A stretch of DNA of 45,648 nt from Planctomycetota bacterium. GTDB taxonomy: Bacteria; Planctomycetota; UBA1135; UBA2386. Shown here piece after piece: positions 25,321 through 32,773 of the stretch. Location: positions 1 through 45,648 of the forward strand of contig JAEUHU010000109.1 of assembly GCA_016793305.1 (NCBI GenBank), written 5' to 3'. Below the pieces are notes generated by a model that saw only the letters and a program-made list of their open reading frames with translations, was not told the origin of the DNA and did not search any database. The stretch's first letter is position 1. The number at the start of each line of letters is the position of its first letter. Both the position numbers and the translations under genes were made by a program.

Positions 25321-25992
25321 CTAGGTAGGCATGGAGAAGGAACCGTGAAGGCCGTCGGAAGGTTCGGCCACCGCCCGATCCAGGCGCGGCAGCACGCATT
25401 CGAGGGAACGCCCGAGCTGGCGGCAGGTGCCGTGCCAGCCATGCTGCCGGGCGGTCGCGGCCACGTTGCCGGCCAGCCGGTCGAGCGCCAGGGGGAACGG
25501 CAGGCTGCCGGCGACCGGCTCGAACCGCAGCAACACGTGCACGTCCCGCAAGGCTGGTGCCACCGCGACCGTCACCGTGCCTTGGACCCCGGTGGGCACC
25601 TCGTGGACCAGCGAACGCAACGCCTCGCCCACCAGCGGCACGAACTCCCCCATGTCGACCGGGCAGCTCTGGGTCGCGTTCTTCTGGGGCACCCACACGA
25701 GCACCTGCCGGGCTTCGCGCACCGGCACCCGGGCCAACTCGACGAGTTGTTCGCCGAGCATGTGGGCGTCCACGGTCACCGCGGCCGGGTCGCCGAGCAG
25801 ATGCCGCAGCAGGCGCAGCACCAGCGCCCCGCGATCGCTGGCCGACAGGATCGCTTCGCGGGCGCGTTCGGCACTGGCCGCGTCCCCGCCGAACGCCAGC
25901 GCGTTGCCCTGGATGGTCAGCAGCAGGTTGCCGAACTGATGGACCAGGCCCGTGGTGAAGAACGAGATCGTGTCGGCGGTCGAACGGTGCAC
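25321..25992 (-). CDS. Histidine-kinase-like DHp protein lacking clear ATPase motifs
   Basis: A 223-residue protein starting at a GTG. Residues 14-35, TTGLVHQFGNLLLTIQGNAL, closely follow the HisKA/DHp pattern HDFNNLLTVIxGN with a conserved histidine (His18). The following segment, ERAREAILSASDRGALVLRLLRHL, continues the helical hairpin. The C-terminal two thirds have the strand/helix order of a HATPase fold but lack the N, G1 and G2 boxes; no DxGxG or GxGLGL is seen. It may be a histidine phosphotransfer protein or an inactive pseudokinase, as in Spo0B/ChpT-type proteins. It lies 88 bases upstream of the phoB start on the same strand. The assignment is pattern-based. Confidence 0.65.
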   Translation of the reverse strand: MHRSTADTISFFTTGLVHQFGNLLLTIQGNALAFGGDAASAERAREAILSASDRGALVLRLLRHLLGDPAAVTVDAHMLGEQLVELARVPVREARQVLVWVPQKNATQSCPVDMGEFVPLVGEALRSLVHEVPTGVQGTVTVAVAPALRDVHVLLRFEPVAGSLPFPLALDRLAGNVAATARQHGWHGTCRQLGRSLECVLPRLDRAVAEPSDGLHGSFSMPT

Positions 25993-26092
25993 GGCGGCTC
26001 GAGGCGGAAGGTGGCGATGGTCGGTCGAGGAGTCGACCCGCGGTCGGTCCGCCGGTCACGGTAGCGACCGGGCCGCAGCGGGCCAGCGCGCG

Positions 26093-27169
26093 TCAGTTGG
26101 GTTCGTCGAGGCGACGCGGCCCGACTTCCCCGAGCACGGCCAGCACTGGATCCTGGATCCGACCGTCACGCAGCAGTTGCAGGGCGATCGTCGTGCCCGG
26201 CGCGGCGCAGGCGATGCGTTCTTGCAGCGCACGAGCGTCTGCGAGCGGGTCGCCATCGATACCGACCACGATGTCGCCGCGGCGCACTCCGGCCTTCGCG
26301 GCGGGTTCGCCGGCCCGGACGCCCGTGATCAGCGCGCCGGCTCGTCCCCCGACCACCGGACTGCGGCTGGTGAACTCGATACCGAGATAGCCTCGGCGCA
26401 CGAGCCCGCCGTCGGCGCGCAGCATCGCCGCGATGCACCAGCGAGCCGTTTGGCTCGGCACGGCGAAGGCGATGCCCGAAGCCTGTGCCGCCTCCTGCGT
26501 GGTGACGCCGACCACTTCGCCGTGCTGGTCGAGCACCGGGCCACCAGAGCTTCCGGGATGCACCGGCACGCTGAGCTGCAGGTAGTCGTTGGTCACCCCG
26601 AAATCGGAGTGCGGCAGCTGCCGACCGACGAAGCTGACGAGACCAGCACTGGCGGTCTGCGAGAAGCCCATCGGGTTGCCGAGCGCCAACACCCAGTCCC
26701 CGGCGCGCAGGCCTGGGCGGCTGCGGAACGGCAGGCACGGCAGGCCGCTCGGCGCGTCGAGCAAGCGCAGCATGGCCAGGTCGGAGGCGCGATCGCGACC
26801 GACGACTTCGCCACGGAACACGCCGTGCAACGGCACCTGCACCTCGATCGCCTGGGCGTCGGCGACGACGTGCAGACAGGTCAACACATGGCCGGCGGTG
26901 TCGCAGACGAAGCCCGACCCGTCGCGCACGCGCGAGTCCGAGCTGCTGGCAGTCGGCCCAGGGCCGCCATGGTGCGCCCGCACGGCGACGACCGCGGGTT
27001 GGGCCGCGGCCACCACGTCGGCGAACGACGGCAGGCCCTGGCTCGCGATGGCGGACGACGGTGCGGCGGCCGACCAGTTGCCGGCCCAGACGCGGCCGAT
27101 CGCAGCACCTGCCGCGAGGCATCCGCCGCCGAACAGCACGCACCACCACGCCGAGCGTCGCGCGACCAT
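26093..27169 (-). CDS. HtrA/DegP-type serine protease with one PDZ domain
   Basis: A 358-residue envelope protease. An N-terminal hydrophobic segment (about 8-26) anchors or exports it. The trypsin-like domain has His100 (LTCLHVVADA), Asp130 (RASDLAMLRL) and Ser208 (HPGSSGGPVLD, where the usual GNSGG is GSSGG). A single PDZ domain follows from about 255 to 350 (GALITGVRAGEPAAKAGVRRGDIVVGIDG). The one-PDZ layout is like DegS or HhoB. It degrades or senses misfolded envelope proteins by analogy. The ATG at 27169 stands 8 bases after a TAGACT element which contains the stop codon of rsmA, predicting a nearly leaderless transcript. Confidence 0.92.
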   Translation of the reverse strand: MVARRSAWWCVLFGGGCLAAGAAIGRVWAGNWSAAAPSSAIASQGLPSFADVVAAAQPAVVAVRAHHGGPGPTASSSDSRVRDGSGFVCDTAGHVLTCLHVVADAQAIEVQVPLHGVFRGEVVGRDRASDLAMLRLLDAPSGLPCLPFRSRPGLRAGDWVLALGNPMGFSQTASAGLVSFVGRQLPHSDFGVTNDYLQLSVPVHPGSSGGPVLDQHGEVVGVTTQEAAQASGIAFAVPSQTARWCIAAMLRADGGLVRRGYLGIEFTSRSPVVGGRAGALITGVRAGEPAAKAGVRRGDIVVGIDGDPLADARALQERIACAAPGTTIALQLLRDGRIQDPVLAVLGEVGPRRLDEPN

Positions 27170-27177
27170 GACGAGCC

Positions 27178-27183
27178 AGTCTA
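27178..27183 (-). promoter_or_regulatory. Putative -10 of the HtrA gene, overlapping the rsmA stop
   Basis: TAGACT in CTCTAGACTGG ends 8 bases before the HtrA ATG. Its first three bases are the TAG stop of rsmA. Confidence 0.45.
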
Positions 27184-28104
27184 GAGCAGCGGGCGCACCG
27201 CACCACCCCCGCCCACGGCGGGAGTCGGGCGGCAAGCCTGCCACCAGGCGACCAGGGTGTCGGGCGACAGCTGTTCGGCCCGACCGCCGAGTGCCGCGTC
27301 GTCGAGCAACGGGGGCAACCGGCCGATCGCCGCAGCCGCGGCCGGCAGCGTGGTGCGCAGGACCTTGCGCCGCTGCTGGAACAGCTGCCGCACGAACGCC
27401 TCGAACTCGCGTCGCTCGGCCCCTGTGTGGCCGAACAGCGGGCCGGAGGTGCGGGCCGTGAGCCCCAGCAGCCCTGACATCACCTTCGGGCGCGGCCGGA
27501 ACACCTGGGGCGGCACGAGGCGCAGCAGCTTGCCCTGGAAGGCGGCCTGGACCACCGCGGACAGGCCGCCGTAGTCGGCATGGCCGCACGGGGCGGCGGC
27601 GCGTTGGGCCATCTCCTTCTGCACCAGCAGCACGGCGCGGGCCGGCAGCACCTCGAGAGCCACCAGTTCCGCCAGCAGGGGGCCGGAGATCGAGTAGGGC
27701 AGGTTGGCCACCACCAGCACCGCCCCGCCGGCCGCCGCGGTGGCTTGCGCGGCAGCACCGATCTCCGGCCGGAGTGTGCGACCTGGCCCGCCCAAGGCGT
27801 CGCCGAGGACCCACTCGATGTTGGGGATCGAAGCGAGCTCGTCGCGGGTCAAGGCCAGCAACCGCTCGTCGATCTCCACGGCGAGCACCCGTCCGGCTCG
27901 CATCGCCAGCTCGCGGGTCAAGAAGCCGAGCCCGACGCCGATCTCGATCACCAGGTCGTTGGGCCCGGGAGCAGCCTGCTCGGCGATGCTGCGATGCAGC
28001 GATGGGTCGAGCAGGAAGTTCTGGCCGAGCACGCTGCTCGGCTTCCACCCCAGGGCATCGAGTCGAGCCCGGTAGTGCGCGAACGGATCGCGTTCGGAGG
28101 TCAT
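27181..28104 (-). CDS. rsmA: 16S rRNA dimethyladenosine transferase RsmA/KsgA
   Basis: A 307-residue SAM-dependent methyltransferase that dimethylates two adjacent adenosines near the 3' end of 16S rRNA. Motifs in order: LGQNFLLDPS at the N-terminus, IEIGVGLGFLTRELA (SAM motif I), LAVEIDERLL (motif II), and the NLPYSISGPLL motif IV characteristic of KsgA/Dim1, then VQKEMAQR and the FRPRPKV segment. The C-terminal helical domain follows. An Ala/Gly-rich insertion (IGAAAQATAAAGGAVLVV) precedes the NLPY motif. The ATG at 28104 lies 4 bases after the stop of the FGE-fold lipoprotein gene, so these are probably one transcript. Confidence 0.96.
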   Translation of the reverse strand: MTSERDPFAHYRARLDALGWKPSSVLGQNFLLDPSLHRSIAEQAAPGPNDLVIEIGVGLGFLTRELAMRAGRVLAVEIDERLLALTRDELASIPNIEWVLGDALGGPGRTLRPEIGAAAQATAAAGGAVLVVANLPYSISGPLLAELVALEVLPARAVLLVQKEMAQRAAAPCGHADYGGLSAVVQAAFQGKLLRLVPPQVFRPRPKVMSGLLGLTARTSGPLFGHTGAERREFEAFVRQLFQQRRKVLRTTLPAAAAAIGRLPPLLDDAALGGRAEQLSPDTLVAWWQACRPTPAVGGGGAVRPLL

Positions 28105-28108
28105 CGCG

Positions 28109-29116
28109 TCATCGCCCCGAGGCCGCTGCGCCGTCGAGTTCGGCCGACAGGCAAGTGGTCACCGGCCCCTGTGGCATTGGCTCCGTCCGGCGGCGCAGCG
28201 CGTCGGCCAAGGCCTGCCGGTGCCGGCCACGCCGCACGAACCGGCGGAGCTGCTCGAGGTCGTCGGGCTCGGCGCGCTGGGGCGCCGCCAGCAGGTTGGC
28301 GAGGAGTTCGCGGGCCGTGGCGCACAGGCGCACGCCGGTGCGGTCGCGGCGGTCGGCAGCGAGCACTTCCTGGGTTTGCTGGTCCATCGGCGTCTGGAAG
28401 TCGCTGCCGACCACGAGCCGGGGCACCCGACCGCCGCCGGCTGCGACCAGCCAGGCCGGCGGCAACAGGCCGGCTGGGCCGCCCCACACCGCCAGCGCCG
28501 GGGTCGCCAACGCGGCGCGCCGGGCTTCTGCGGGTCCAGCCACCGGATCGCGGCTCTGCCACCAGGCCACCGGCACCGACTCGGTCCATTCGCTGACGTT
28601 GCCGATCAGGTCGTAGGGCTGGTCACCACCACCCCGCCGCCCGGACTCGAAGGTGCCGACCGGCGTCGCCCGGCCGAGGCCGAGCTCGGCCGAGTTCGCC
28701 CGCAACGGATCGTCCCGACCACCCCAGGGATAGCGGCTGCGGCCATCGATGGCGGCGGCGACCAACCACTCGTCGCGGCGCGGCAAGCGCAGGAACCGCC
28801 ACGCGGCGAAGGCCCGGGCCAGCTCGAGGTCGAGCCCAGCGATCGGCAGGTCGGGCTCGCCCCCCGAGAGGATCGCCTGGGCCCCGCAGGCACGGCCGAC
28901 CTCGCCGGCCGCGAACTCCTTCCAGTCGCCGCGCGTGACCTCGAAGCGGTCGACGAACAACGCCTCGGCGTCGACCGGGTCGGTGCTGGCGAACAGCACG
29001 AGGTCCCGCAGCGATCCGTAGCGGCCAACCCGCTGCAGGGTCGCGGGCGGCGGCTTGCCGGCTTCTTCGCAGCCGGCGAGGCACCCGAGCACGGCGAGCC
29101 AGACGACGCGGCCCAT
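28109..29116 (-). CDS. FGE-sulfatase-fold lipoprotein
   Basis: A predicted 335-residue lipoprotein: MGRVVWLAVLGCLAGC with lipobox LAGC (Cys16). The mature chain matches the formylglycine-generating-enzyme fold: FVDRFEVTRGDWKEFA, RRDEWLVAAAIDGRSRYPWG, NVSEWTESVPVAWWQ and a late RDRTGVRLCA (family: TGFRCA). The oxidase copper-site cysteine pair of true FGE is not evident, so it is more likely a binding or structural FGE-like protein, common in planctomycetes. The ATG at 29116 is chosen because the signal peptide begins there; a start at 29152 would add 12 residues. It sits between the OmpA-type lipoprotein and rsmA genes. Confidence 0.82.
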   Translation of the reverse strand: MGRVVWLAVLGCLAGCEEAGKPPPATLQRVGRYGSLRDLVLFASTDPVDAEALFVDRFEVTRGDWKEFAAGEVGRACGAQAILSGGEPDLPIAGLDLELARAFAAWRFLRLPRRDEWLVAAAIDGRSRYPWGGRDDPLRANSAELGLGRATPVGTFESGRRGGGDQPYDLIGNVSEWTESVPVAWWQSRDPVAGPAEARRAALATPALAVWGGPAGLLPPAWLVAAGGGRVPRLVVGSDFQTPMDQQTQEVLAADRRDRTGVRLCATARELLANLLAAPQRAEPDDLEQLRRFVRRGRHRQALADALRRRTEPMPQGPVTTCLSAELDGAAASGR

Positions 29117-29165
29117 CGCGCGGACGCGTCTGCTCCCGGGCGTGCAGGTCACCGAGGCCGCCGGC

Positions 29166-29822
29166 TCACTTGAGCATCAGGATCTCGACACGGCGGTTCT
29201 TCTGCCGCGCGGTATCGTCACTGCCGGGGCGGGCCGGACGGTGCTCCCCGTAGCCGGCGACACTGACGTTGCCGTCCTTCAGACCGCTGGTCTTGGTCAG
29301 GAAGTCGGCGACCACCATCGAGCGCTCGACCGACAGCCGCAGGTTGGTGCCCCACTGGCTGCGCACGATCGGCTGGTCGTCGGTGTGGCCTTCGATGCGG
29401 ATCGGCCGATCGCCGATCTGCTTGGCGAGCTCGTTCAGCGTCTTCTTGCCGTTGTCGGAGAGCGTGTTCTGGCCGGGCGAGAACAGCACTTCGCCAGCGA
29501 CGCGGATCGCCAGACCCTCGGGGGTCTCGACCAGTTCGATGCCCTCGCCACCGCTGACGGCGCCCGACTGGAAGCGCTCCATCAGGCGCGCGAGCTGCTT
29601 CTTCTGGTCCTCGATCCAGGTCGCGTCGGCGGCGCGCTTGGACAGGTCCTCGTTGTTCTTGCGCAGTCGCTCGTTCTCGAGGGCGAGCTTGCGCTGCGCG
29701 TCGGCCAAGTCGGCGTTCTGCGCCTGCAGATTGGCGTTGGCGTTCAGCACCTGCCGGTGCGCTTCGGAACTCACGCAGGAAGTCGCGCAAAGCAGCGCGA
29801 CGATCGTCCAAGTGTGTCTCAT
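29166..29822 (-). CDS. OmpA-family peptidoglycan-binding lipoprotein
   Basis: A 218-residue lipoprotein. The signal peptide ends in the lipobox ATSC (Cys16). A coiled-coil segment follows (about 20-85: LNANANLQAQNADLADAQRK and further heptads). The OmpA C-terminal domain (about 105-218) has LFSPGQNTLSDNGKKTLNEL, GHTDDQPIVRSQWGTNLRLS, SVERSMVVADFL and the NRRVEI end that binds diaminopimelate-type peptidoglycan. It is similar to Pal-like or MotB-like OmpA proteins but without a transmembrane helix. The ATG at 29822 is chosen as the start of the signal peptide; it follows a GGGGGT stretch. It heads a run of reverse-strand genes with the FGE-fold lipoprotein and rsmA. Confidence 0.92.
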   Translation of the reverse strand: MRHTWTIVALLCATSCVSSEAHRQVLNANANLQAQNADLADAQRKLALENERLRKNNEDLSKRAADATWIEDQKKQLARLMERFQSGAVSGGEGIELVETPEGLAIRVAGEVLFSPGQNTLSDNGKKTLNELAKQIGDRPIRIEGHTDDQPIVRSQWGTNLRLSVERSMVVADFLTKTSGLKDGNVSVAGYGEHRPARPGSDDTARQKNRRVEILMLK

Positions 29823-29894
29823 CGGTGACCCCCTCGCGTCGGGCGGTATTGGGCGGCGACTCCGACCGGTGGAGTGCACTCGCGCGGCAGAAGC

Positions 29895-29912
29895 TAGCCA
29901 ACCGGTTGGCTA
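29895..29912. promoter_or_regulatory. 18-bp perfect palindrome upstream of the OmpA-type gene
   Basis: TAGCCAACCGGTTGGCTA is a perfect palindrome 73 bases upstream of the lipoprotein start, in a locally A/T-richer context. It has the size and symmetry of a dimeric regulator site. A terminator of the HTH gene to its right is the alternative, but no T-run follows on that strand. Confidence 0.5.
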
Positions 29913-30003
29913 AATCCAAATGCGATGGAAACGCCGATCGGCGCCGGGTCGAGACGACCTGGCGCCGATCGGAGGGACGCTCGGGAGTGGAGGGCGACTC
30001 CAT

Positions 30004-30045
30004 CAGCAGCCAGCCACAAGCAGCCAGCCGCCAGCCCCCAGCCAC
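30004..30045. repeat. Short CAGCC repeat tract
   Basis: An imperfect run of CAGCC/CCAGCC units with at least six copies lies just after the stop of the HTH membrane protein gene (reverse strand). It is non-coding in all likelihood. Together with the palindrome it fills most of the 29823-30057 gap. Confidence 0.55.
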
Positions 30046-30057
30046 CGGAAGCCGGGG

Positions 30058-30561
30058 CTACTTCTTCGCCCAGGCGCTCGTGAACAGGCTGTTCTTCGGC
30101 TGGGCTTCCTGCGTGATGCCGTGCACCACGAGCCCCGTCCACACCATCACCAGGAACGACACCGCAAGTGCCAGGGTGACCGCCCAGTGCTCCTTCTTGG
30201 CCGCGGCCGGAGCGGCGGCAGCGGCGGCGGCTGGCCGCGCGGCGCGCGACGGAGCGGCTCGCTTGGGCGTGGCCACCTCCTCGACATCGTCTTCGGCCAG
30301 CAGCGTGTCCTCTTCGGTCAGCTGCTCGGTGACCATGCCGGTGTCGTCTTCGAGCGAGTCGGACAGCGACAGGTTGCTGTCGCCATCGCGCTGCGACTTC
30401 AGCGCCTCGACGTCTTCGATGCGGAACTGGGTCTGGCCCGGGCTCGGGCGATGGGCGCGGATCGAGCCGTCCGAGACCAGCTTCTGCAGCTCGCTCGCCT
30501 GGATGCCGAGTTCACGAACGGCGGCATCGAAGGACATGAAATCGTCTTTCTTGTCGGACAC
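30058..30561 (-). CDS. MerR-like HTH protein with C-terminal membrane anchor
   Basis: A 167-residue protein. The N-terminal 50 residues look like a helix-turn-helix/excisionase-type DNA-binding domain: MSFDAAVRELGIQASELQKL then DGSIRAHRPSPGQTQFRIED. A Ser/Asp/Glu-rich acidic linker (about 60-95) and an Ala/Pro stretch follow. One transmembrane helix lies near the C-terminus (about 128-150, VTLALAVSFLVMVWTGLVVH). A membrane-tethered regulator or scaffold is inferred. The GTG start is supported by GAGGTAGG about 8 bases upstream. The leader of about 97 bases to the proposed -10 holds two copies of a 13-base purine-rich repeat. Confidence 0.8.
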   Translation of the reverse strand: MSDKKDDFMSFDAAVRELGIQASELQKLVSDGSIRAHRPSPGQTQFRIEDVEALKSQRDGDSNLSLSDSLEDDTGMVTEQLTEEDTLLAEDDVEEVATPKRAAPSRAARPAAAAAAAPAAAKKEHWAVTLALAVSFLVMVWTGLVVHGITQEAQPKNSLFTSAWAKK

Positions 30562-30590
30562 GGACCTACCTCAAGTCGTCGGGGACGAAC

Positions 30591-30631
30591 GGGGGAGAGG
30601 GGAAAGCGGAAACCGTCGGGGGGAGAGGGGA
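30591..30631. repeat. Two 13-base direct repeats in the leader of the HTH gene
   Basis: GGGGGAGAGGGGA occurs at 30591-30603 and 30619-30631, 28 bases apart. On the mRNA strand these are C/T-rich (TCCCCTCTCCCCC). They may bind a protein or be a duplication; nothing else is recognisable in 30562-30665. Confidence 0.7.
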
Positions 30632-30665
30632 CGCGGCGGCGACGGGAATCGCACCGACGTGTCGA

Positions 30666-30671
30666 AGTCTA
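30666..30671 (-). promoter_or_regulatory. Putative -10 for the HTH membrane protein gene
   Basis: TAGACT in GCTAGACT, identical to the octamer before the next gene upstream (31239-31246). It predicts a leader of about 97 bases. Confidence 0.4.
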
Positions 30672-30697
30672 GCGCACGATGGGCAAATGGCCAGCCG

Positions 30698-31216
30698 CTA
30701 CTTGGGCTGCACCGGGGGCTTGTCGAGGGGGGTCGGCTGCCTGTCGGCCTTGCGATCGCCCTTTTCGAACAGGGTCTCGAGGGCTCGATAGTCGTACTCG
30801 CTCTGGTCGTTGTAGCCACGCAGCTGCAGGTCGAGGTCGATCCGCCGCGCCCCCACCAGCACGAGCCGCCGCTGGCCCGGGGCGCCGCCGCGGGCTTCGT
30901 AGACCGCCAGCTGGCGGCTCTGGGTGTCGACCAGGTAGAGCACCGAGGTGCCGACCCCGTAGCTGCCGGTGACCGCCAGGAAGCCGTTCGTGCTGGAACT
31001 GCTGCCACCGTTGTCCTCGGGATAGACGATCGGTTCGTCCTCGCCGACCACCGGCACGGGCGACGGGTCGGCCGGCGCGTTCACCGGTCCACGACCCTGC
31101 GCGTGCAGGGCACCGGTGGCTCCCGGCAGGAACTGCGGCAGGTACTGGCCGAGCACCACGGCGGCGCCGAAGCCAGCGCCGAGCAGGAGGGAATGGAGCA
31201 GGGTGGATCGGGGCAT
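30698..31216 (-). CDS. Exported hypothetical protein
   Basis: A 172-residue protein with an N-terminal hydrophobic segment (STLLHSLLLGAGFGAAVVLG) acting as signal peptide or anchor. A Pro/Val/Gly-rich linker and a Ser run (GGSSSST) lead into a beta-rich core: FLAVTGSYGVGTSVLYLVDT, SRQLAVYEARGG, RLVLVGARRIDLDLQLRGYN. The C-terminal tail is charged and ends DKPPVQPK. The core VLYLVDTQSRQLAVYEA recalls single blades of quinoprotein-like repeats, but the domain is too short for a propeller. Function unknown. The start is the ATG at 31216 with a TAGACT element 22 bases upstream. Confidence 0.78.
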   Translation of the reverse strand: MPRSTLLHSLLLGAGFGAAVVLGQYLPQFLPGATGALHAQGRGPVNAPADPSPVPVVGEDEPIVYPEDNGGSSSSTNGFLAVTGSYGVGTSVLYLVDTQSRQLAVYEARGGAPGQRRLVLVGARRIDLDLQLRGYNDQSEYDYRALETLFEKGDRKADRQPTPLDKPPVQPK

Positions 31217-31238
31217 CGCGGTTCGCAGAGGGCGCCGC

Positions 31239-31244
31239 AGTCTA
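31239..31244 (-). promoter_or_regulatory. Putative -10 overlapping the stop of the hydrolase gene
   Basis: TAGACT (context CGCTAGACTGCG) lies 22 bases before the start of the exported hypothetical. Its TAG is the stop codon of the hydrolase gene upstream, the same arrangement as at 27178-27183. Confidence 0.42.
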
Positions 31245-32063
31245 GCGTGCCTCCTGCGGCGGCGGGAAGGTGCCGCGGCGCAGGTAGTGCAACACCGCCG
31301 CGAGCACCGGCTCGGCGAACGTGATCCGCGTATGCCCGAACGGCATCGTCACGGTCGCCGCCGCCCCTGCGAACGTCGCTTCGTCGACGGCCACCGTGCC
31401 GTCGTCCTTGCCCGGGATCGACGGGTTGTCGTCGACCAGTTCGCCGGCGATGGTCCCGCTGCACGCGGCACACGGGATCGGCCGCCGATGGAACGGATCG
31501 CCGGGCGACAGCTGCGCCGCCGCCAGGTCGCCCATCGCCCACTGGAACAGGAACCAGTGCTTGCGGAGGTCGGCGAGCACGGCTCCCCGGTGCGGCGTGC
31601 CGAGGTAGACGCAGGCCCACGGCACCACCGCGTCGGGGCGCCGAAGGTATTCCTGGATCACCAGGCCGCCCATCGAGTGGCCGACGAACGCGAACGCGTC
31701 GACCGGCCCCGCCGCCGACCGCGCGGCGATCGCCGCGGCGAGCCGTTCGGCGTGCGCCTCGAGCGACGCGTTGGTCGACGGGTAGCCGGGATTCAGCACC
31801 TCGTAGCCGTGCGCGCGCAGGGTGCGTTCGAGCCGGCCGAGCGACGCCGCGGTGCGCCACAAGCCGTGCTGCAGCACGACGACCCGCACCTTGCCGTCGG
31901 CCGGCGCACGCAGCTCGGGTCGCTCGGGCACCCCACCGAGGTTCATCAGCACGTCGAACGGCCAGGCCACCGGCCAGCCAGCCAGCACGCCGACGCCAGA
32001 GCCGACCAGCAGGGCCGCGAACACGGCGAGGGCGCAGCGCCGCCAGCGCCTTCGGCTAGCCAT
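31242..32063 (-). CDS. Lipase-like alpha/beta hydrolase
   Basis: A 273-residue alpha/beta hydrolase with an N-terminal hydrophobic signal-anchor (about 7-28, RCALAVFAALLVGSGVGVLA), so probably membrane-attached or exported. The oxyanion motif VVLQHGLWR and the nucleophile elbow FVGHSMGGLVIQ (Ser in GHSMG) are clear. A candidate His is in MPFGHTRITF near the C-terminus, and an Asp in PGKDDGTVAVDE. The pattern resembles small triacylglycerol lipases or acetyltransferase-like hydrolases, and the substrate is unknown. The ATG at 32063 is preferred to a GTG at 32072. Its 5' end overlaps the miaE stop by 8 bases. Confidence 0.85.
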   Translation of the reverse strand: MASRRRWRRCALAVFAALLVGSGVGVLAGWPVAWPFDVLMNLGGVPERPELRAPADGKVRVVVLQHGLWRTAASLGRLERTLRAHGYEVLNPGYPSTNASLEAHAERLAAAIAARSAAGPVDAFAFVGHSMGGLVIQEYLRRPDAVVPWACVYLGTPHRGAVLADLRKHWFLFQWAMGDLAAAQLSPGDPFHRRPIPCAACSGTIAGELVDDNPSIPGKDDGTVAVDEATFAGAAATVTMPFGHTRITFAEPVLAAVLHYLRRGTFPPPQEAR

Positions 32064-32706
32064 GCGCGCCACCGGCCGCCCCGAGGTCCCCGAGGAAGCT
32101 GCCGTGCAGCCCGCTGTGCAGGTGCACGGCCCACGGCAGGCGCTCCAACACCGCGGCTTCGTGCGCCAGCAGGCGACGGTGGCGCTCGTCGACCTGGGCG
32201 CGCGGCAGCACCTCGGCAGCGGCCTCGACGTAGATGCCCTCGTGCCGCTCTTCGGCGGCGCCGAGCTCGTCGTAGAACCTCGCCAGCTCGTCGTCGACGC
32301 CGCGCAGCGTCGCCGCCAGCAGCTGCAGCCGTTCGTGCGAACGGGCCTCGATGACGCCGGCGACCAGCAGTTCGTCGACCAGCCGTTCGGGCATGCGGCT
32401 GCTGCAATGCGCCTTCAGTTCGGCTGCATAGGAGCACGGCGGCCGGGTCGTGAAGGCGATGCCGCGCTGCTGCAGGAGCCGCAGCGTGCGCTCGAAGTGG
32501 ACCAGCTCCTCGCGCGCCAACGCCGACAGCGCCTTGTGGCTCTGGCCGGCGACCGGGATCCGGAACAGGAACTGCACCGCGCAGGCCGCGGCCTTCTTCT
32601 CGAGGTGCGCCTGCTCGACCAGCAGGGCGTCGGTGTGCGCCCGCATCGGCACGGCCCAAGCGGCGGGCGTCACGTAGCGGGTTTGGAGCGGAGCGGCGGG
32701 AACCAT
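32056..32706 (-). CDS. miaE: tRNA-(ms2io6A)-hydroxylase MiaE
   Basis: A 216-residue non-heme di-iron monooxygenase that hydroxylates the isopentenyl group of ms2i6A at position 37 of tRNAs reading U-starting codons. The ferritin-like four-helix bundle is visible with its metal ligands: LVEQAHLEKKAAACAVQFL (first E and ExxH), ALAREELVHFERTLRLL (second ExxH), VIEARSHERLQLLA, and AEERHEGIYVEAA. The start is ambiguous: the ATG at 32706 gives a family-like length and another at 32742 adds 12 residues; neither has a strong ribosome-binding site. The product requires MiaA and MiaB, not found here. It lies between a small exported hypothetical and the hydrolase, with an overlap at the 3' end. Confidence 0.9.
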   Translation of the reverse strand: MVPAAPLQTRYVTPAAWAVPMRAHTDALLVEQAHLEKKAAACAVQFLFRIPVAGQSHKALSALAREELVHFERTLRLLQQRGIAFTTRPPCSYAAELKAHCSSRMPERLVDELLVAGVIEARSHERLQLLAATLRGVDDELARFYDELGAAEERHEGIYVEAAAEVLPRAQVDERHRRLLAHEAAVLERLPWAVHLHSGLHGSFLGDLGAAGGAHG

Positions 32707-32773
32707 CGCCGGCAGCGTAGCCGGCGCTGCGGTCGCCACCATGACCCGGTCGTTCGGCCGCCCTGGCCCACGC

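Noticed and set aside
30004..30045. CAGCC tract as a CRISPR array
   Set aside because: Units are 5-6 bases without spacers and no cas genes are present.
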